Below are positions 62,495 through 64,000 of a stretch of 64,000 nucleotides of DNA, one piece after another (position 1 is the stretch's first letter; each line of letters starts with the position of its first letter). The stretch spans positions 930,001 through 994,000 of the forward strand of contig NZ_CP139438.1 of NCBI RefSeq assembly GCF_034258515.1, read 5' to 3'. Position numbers and translations under genes: made by a program. Under the pieces are notes generated by a model that saw nothing but the letters and a program-made list of their open reading frames with translations, was not told the origin of the DNA and searched no databases. Source of the stretch: Pseudarthrobacter oxydans (GTDB lineage Bacteria > Actinomycetota > Actinomycetes > Actinomycetales > Micrococcaceae).

Positions 62495-63712
62495 ATGACA
62501 GGGAACAAAGCCGTTGCCTACAAGGGGCCGGGAAAAGTCGAACTGATTGATATCGACTACCCAACGTTCGAACTCAAGGACGGGCCGGGCGTCAACCCGG
62601 CAAACGTCGGGCGCGCCGTCAACCATGGCGTAATCCTCAAGACCGTGGCCACCAATATCTGTGGTTCGGACCAGCACATGGTGCGCGGCCGCACCACGGC
62701 ACCGCCGGACCTGGTGCTGGGGCATGAGATCACAGGCGAAGTGGTGGAGGTGGGCCGTGACGTTGAATTCATCAAGGTCGGGGACCTCTGCTCTGTGCCG
62801 TTCAACATTGCCTGCGGCCGGTGCCGGAACTGTAAGGAGCGCAAGACGGGCATTTGCCTGAACGTAAACCCGGACCGCCCGGGCAGCGCCTACGGATACG
62901 TGGACATGGGCGGCTGGGTGGGCGGCCAGGCCAACTACGTGCTGGTGCCGTACGCCGACTGGAACCTGCTGAAGTTCCCGGACAAGGACCGGGCCATGGA
63001 GAAAATCCTTGACCTGGCCATGCTTTCGGATATCTTCCCCACGGGATTCCACGGCGCCGTGAGTGCCGGTGTGGGGGTTGGTTCCACGGTGTACATTGCG
63101 GGGGCCGGCCCCGTGGGCCTGGCAGCGGCCACCAGCGCGCACCTGCTGGGCGCCGCCGTCGTGATTGTTGGCGACCTGAACGAGGACAGGCTGGCGCGGG
63201 CGCGCAGCTTCGGCTGCGAAACGGTGGACCTCACCAAGGGAGGCCCGGCGGAGCAGATCGAGCAGATCCTTGGCGTGCCGGAAGTGGACTGCGGCGTGGA
63301 CGCGGTGGGCTTCGAGGCGAGGGGCCACGGACACGGCAAGGATGCCGAAGAAGCGCCGGCCACCGTGCTGAACTCGCTGATGGACATCACCGCTGCCGGC
63401 GGTGCGCTGGGCATCCCGGGGCTGTACGTGACGGGTGATCCGGGCGGCATCGACGAGGCAGCCAAGAAGGGTTCCCTCAGCCTGAGCCTGGGTACCGGGT
63501 GGGCCAAGTCGCTGAGCTTCACCACGGGCCAGTGCCCGGTGATGAAGTACAACCGGCAGCTGATGATGGCCATCCTGAACGACAAGGTGAACATCGCCAA
63601 GAACGTGAACGCCAAGGCGATCACGCTTGAGGAGGCGCCGCAGGGCTACGCGGAGTTCGACGCCGGTGCAGCAACCAAGTACGTCCTCAACCCGAACGGC
63701 TACCTGAGTTAA
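62495..63712 (+). CDS. fdhA: Glutathione-independent formaldehyde dehydrogenase
   Basis: 405-aa zinc-dependent medium-chain dehydrogenase. Catalytic zinc ligands are in ICGSDQHMVRG (about residue 54) and LGHEITG, structural zinc ligands in CGRCRNCKERKTGIC (about 107-121), and the Rossmann motif is IAGAGPVGLAAAT (about 200). FDVNP-type VDCGVDAVGFEARGHGHGKD is specific for the Pseudomonas-type FdhA. Oxidises formaldehyde to formate with NAD+, protecting against formaldehyde and supplying formate. AGGAGAAA precedes the ATG. Product formate could be taken up by a formate-oxidising partner. Confidence 0.95.
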   Translation: MTGNKAVAYKGPGKVELIDIDYPTFELKDGPGVNPANVGRAVNHGVILKTVATNICGSDQHMVRGRTTAPPDLVLGHEITGEVVEVGRDVEFIKVGDLCSVPFNIACGRCRNCKERKTGICLNVNPDRPGSAYGYVDMGGWVGGQANYVLVPYADWNLLKFPDKDRAMEKILDLAMLSDIFPTGFHGAVSAGVGVGSTVYIAGAGPVGLAAATSAHLLGAAVVIVGDLNEDRLARARSFGCETVDLTKGGPAEQIEQILGVPEVDCGVDAVGFEARGHGHGKDAEEAPATVLNSLMDITAAGGALGIPGLYVTGDPGGIDEAAKKGSLSLSLGTGWAKSLSFTTGQCPVMKYNRQLMMAILNDKVNIAKNVNAKAITLEEAPQGYAEFDAGAATKYVLNPNGYLS

Positions 63713-63739
63713 CCCGGACTGGCGGACGGTGGGTCCGGG
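63713..63739 (+). terminator. Weak hairpin after fdhA
   Basis: CCCGGAC / GTCCGGG 7-bp stem with 13-nt loop directly after the fdhA stop, no T-run. Possible terminator only. Confidence 0.35.
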
Positions 63740-63815
63740 CAAGGGAAGGGTGCGGGAACAAGTGTCCCTCGGCTGTGGTTAGCTGAAGGACACACCGCAC
63801 AGAAGGAGATTCCCC

Positions 63816-64000
63816 TTGAGCGACATCACCGTCCGCCACAACCCCGGCCGCGGGCGCTTCGAAATCCTCGACGCCGGCAACGTGATCGGCAAGGCCGCAT
63901 ACAAGGATTACGACGGCGGCGCCGCGCCGCAGCGGATTTTCTATCACACGGTGATCAACGAGGAGTACGGCGGCCAGGGACTGGCGGGCCAGCTCGCCAC
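63816..64000 (+). CDS. GNAT family N-acetyltransferase, 3' truncated by window edge
   Basis: The first 61 codons of a small YjdJ-like acetyltransferase: LSDITVRHNPGRGRFEIL, GNVIGKAAYKDY, IFYHTVINEEYGGQGLAGQLA, the last carrying the beginning of the acetyl-CoA-binding motif (Q/RxxGxG/A). TTG start at 63816 follows AAGGAGAT at ideal spacing. Such short GNATs are usually 90-110 aa; the acceptor is unknown. Confidence 0.82.
   Translation, partial: MSDITVRHNPGRGRFEILDAGNVIGKAAYKDYDGGAAPQRIFYHTVINEEYGGQGLAGQLA

Overview
The window is high-GC actinobacterial chromosome. GTG and TTG starts are common, 4-nt ATGA overlaps link operon genes, and gene content (inositol catabolism, TM0106-type nuclease, DUF6318 lipoprotein, BsaP next to BioB, Rpf-like LysM protein) points to Micrococcaceae, most likely Arthrobacter or Pseudarthrobacter. 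This placement is inferred from gene families, not from a 16S gene; no rRNA, tRNA or CRISPR was seen.

Layout. 1-7180: inositol/polyol catabolism, with two Gfo/Idh/MocA dehydrogenases and a TIM-barrel isomerase on the plus strand, then LacI regulator, IolB and GntR regulator on the minus strand, and a sugar-porter transporter whose promoter carries a perfect 18-bp LacI-type operator. 7268-11144: LOG-family protein, secreted metzincin-type protease, rubrerythrin-VIT1 fusion, small acidic protein. 11192-16488: SSS symporter, XRE-cupin regulator, agmatinase-family ureohydrolase and a TPP enzyme, probably one module for a guanidino compound or polyamine. 16578-23533: MarR-MFS drug-efflux pair, heterodimeric ABC exporter, thioesterase, small membrane protein. 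23605-31118: McrBC-like restriction pair, histidine kinase/response regulator, an HPt-like protein without its histidine, Vsr, PNPOx-like protein. 31136-36184: bsaP-bioB, NCS1 permease, lipoprotein and PKD-domain exported protein.

36306-38829 is an Old Yellow Enzyme gene split by a 1,445-bp ISL3-family insertion sequence with intact transposase and a perfect 8-bp target duplication. 39047-46972 holds Tex, several small or house-keeping proteins and an Rpf-like LysM protein. 47144-50833 is a UvrA-like ATPase divergent from an adenine/adenosine deaminase. 51088-59269 carries an unusual winged-helix/Lys-Ala/X25 protein, acylphosphatase, a 1,216-aa RecB-like nuclease-helicase, TerC and a short RecQ. 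59493-64000 has a YdeP-type molybdopterin oxidoreductase, DUF6457 protein, formaldehyde dehydrogenase and a truncated GNAT acetyltransferase.

Three copies of one long palindrome (about 13.6, 52.1 and 56.3 kb) each sit within about 15 nt of a gene's 3' end. They look like a dispersed repeat that doubles as a terminator. The points most worth a second look are this repeat family, the X25 fusion protein, the McrC-like protein with Asn at a catalytic acidic position, the His-less HPt protein, and the recently interrupted OYE gene.
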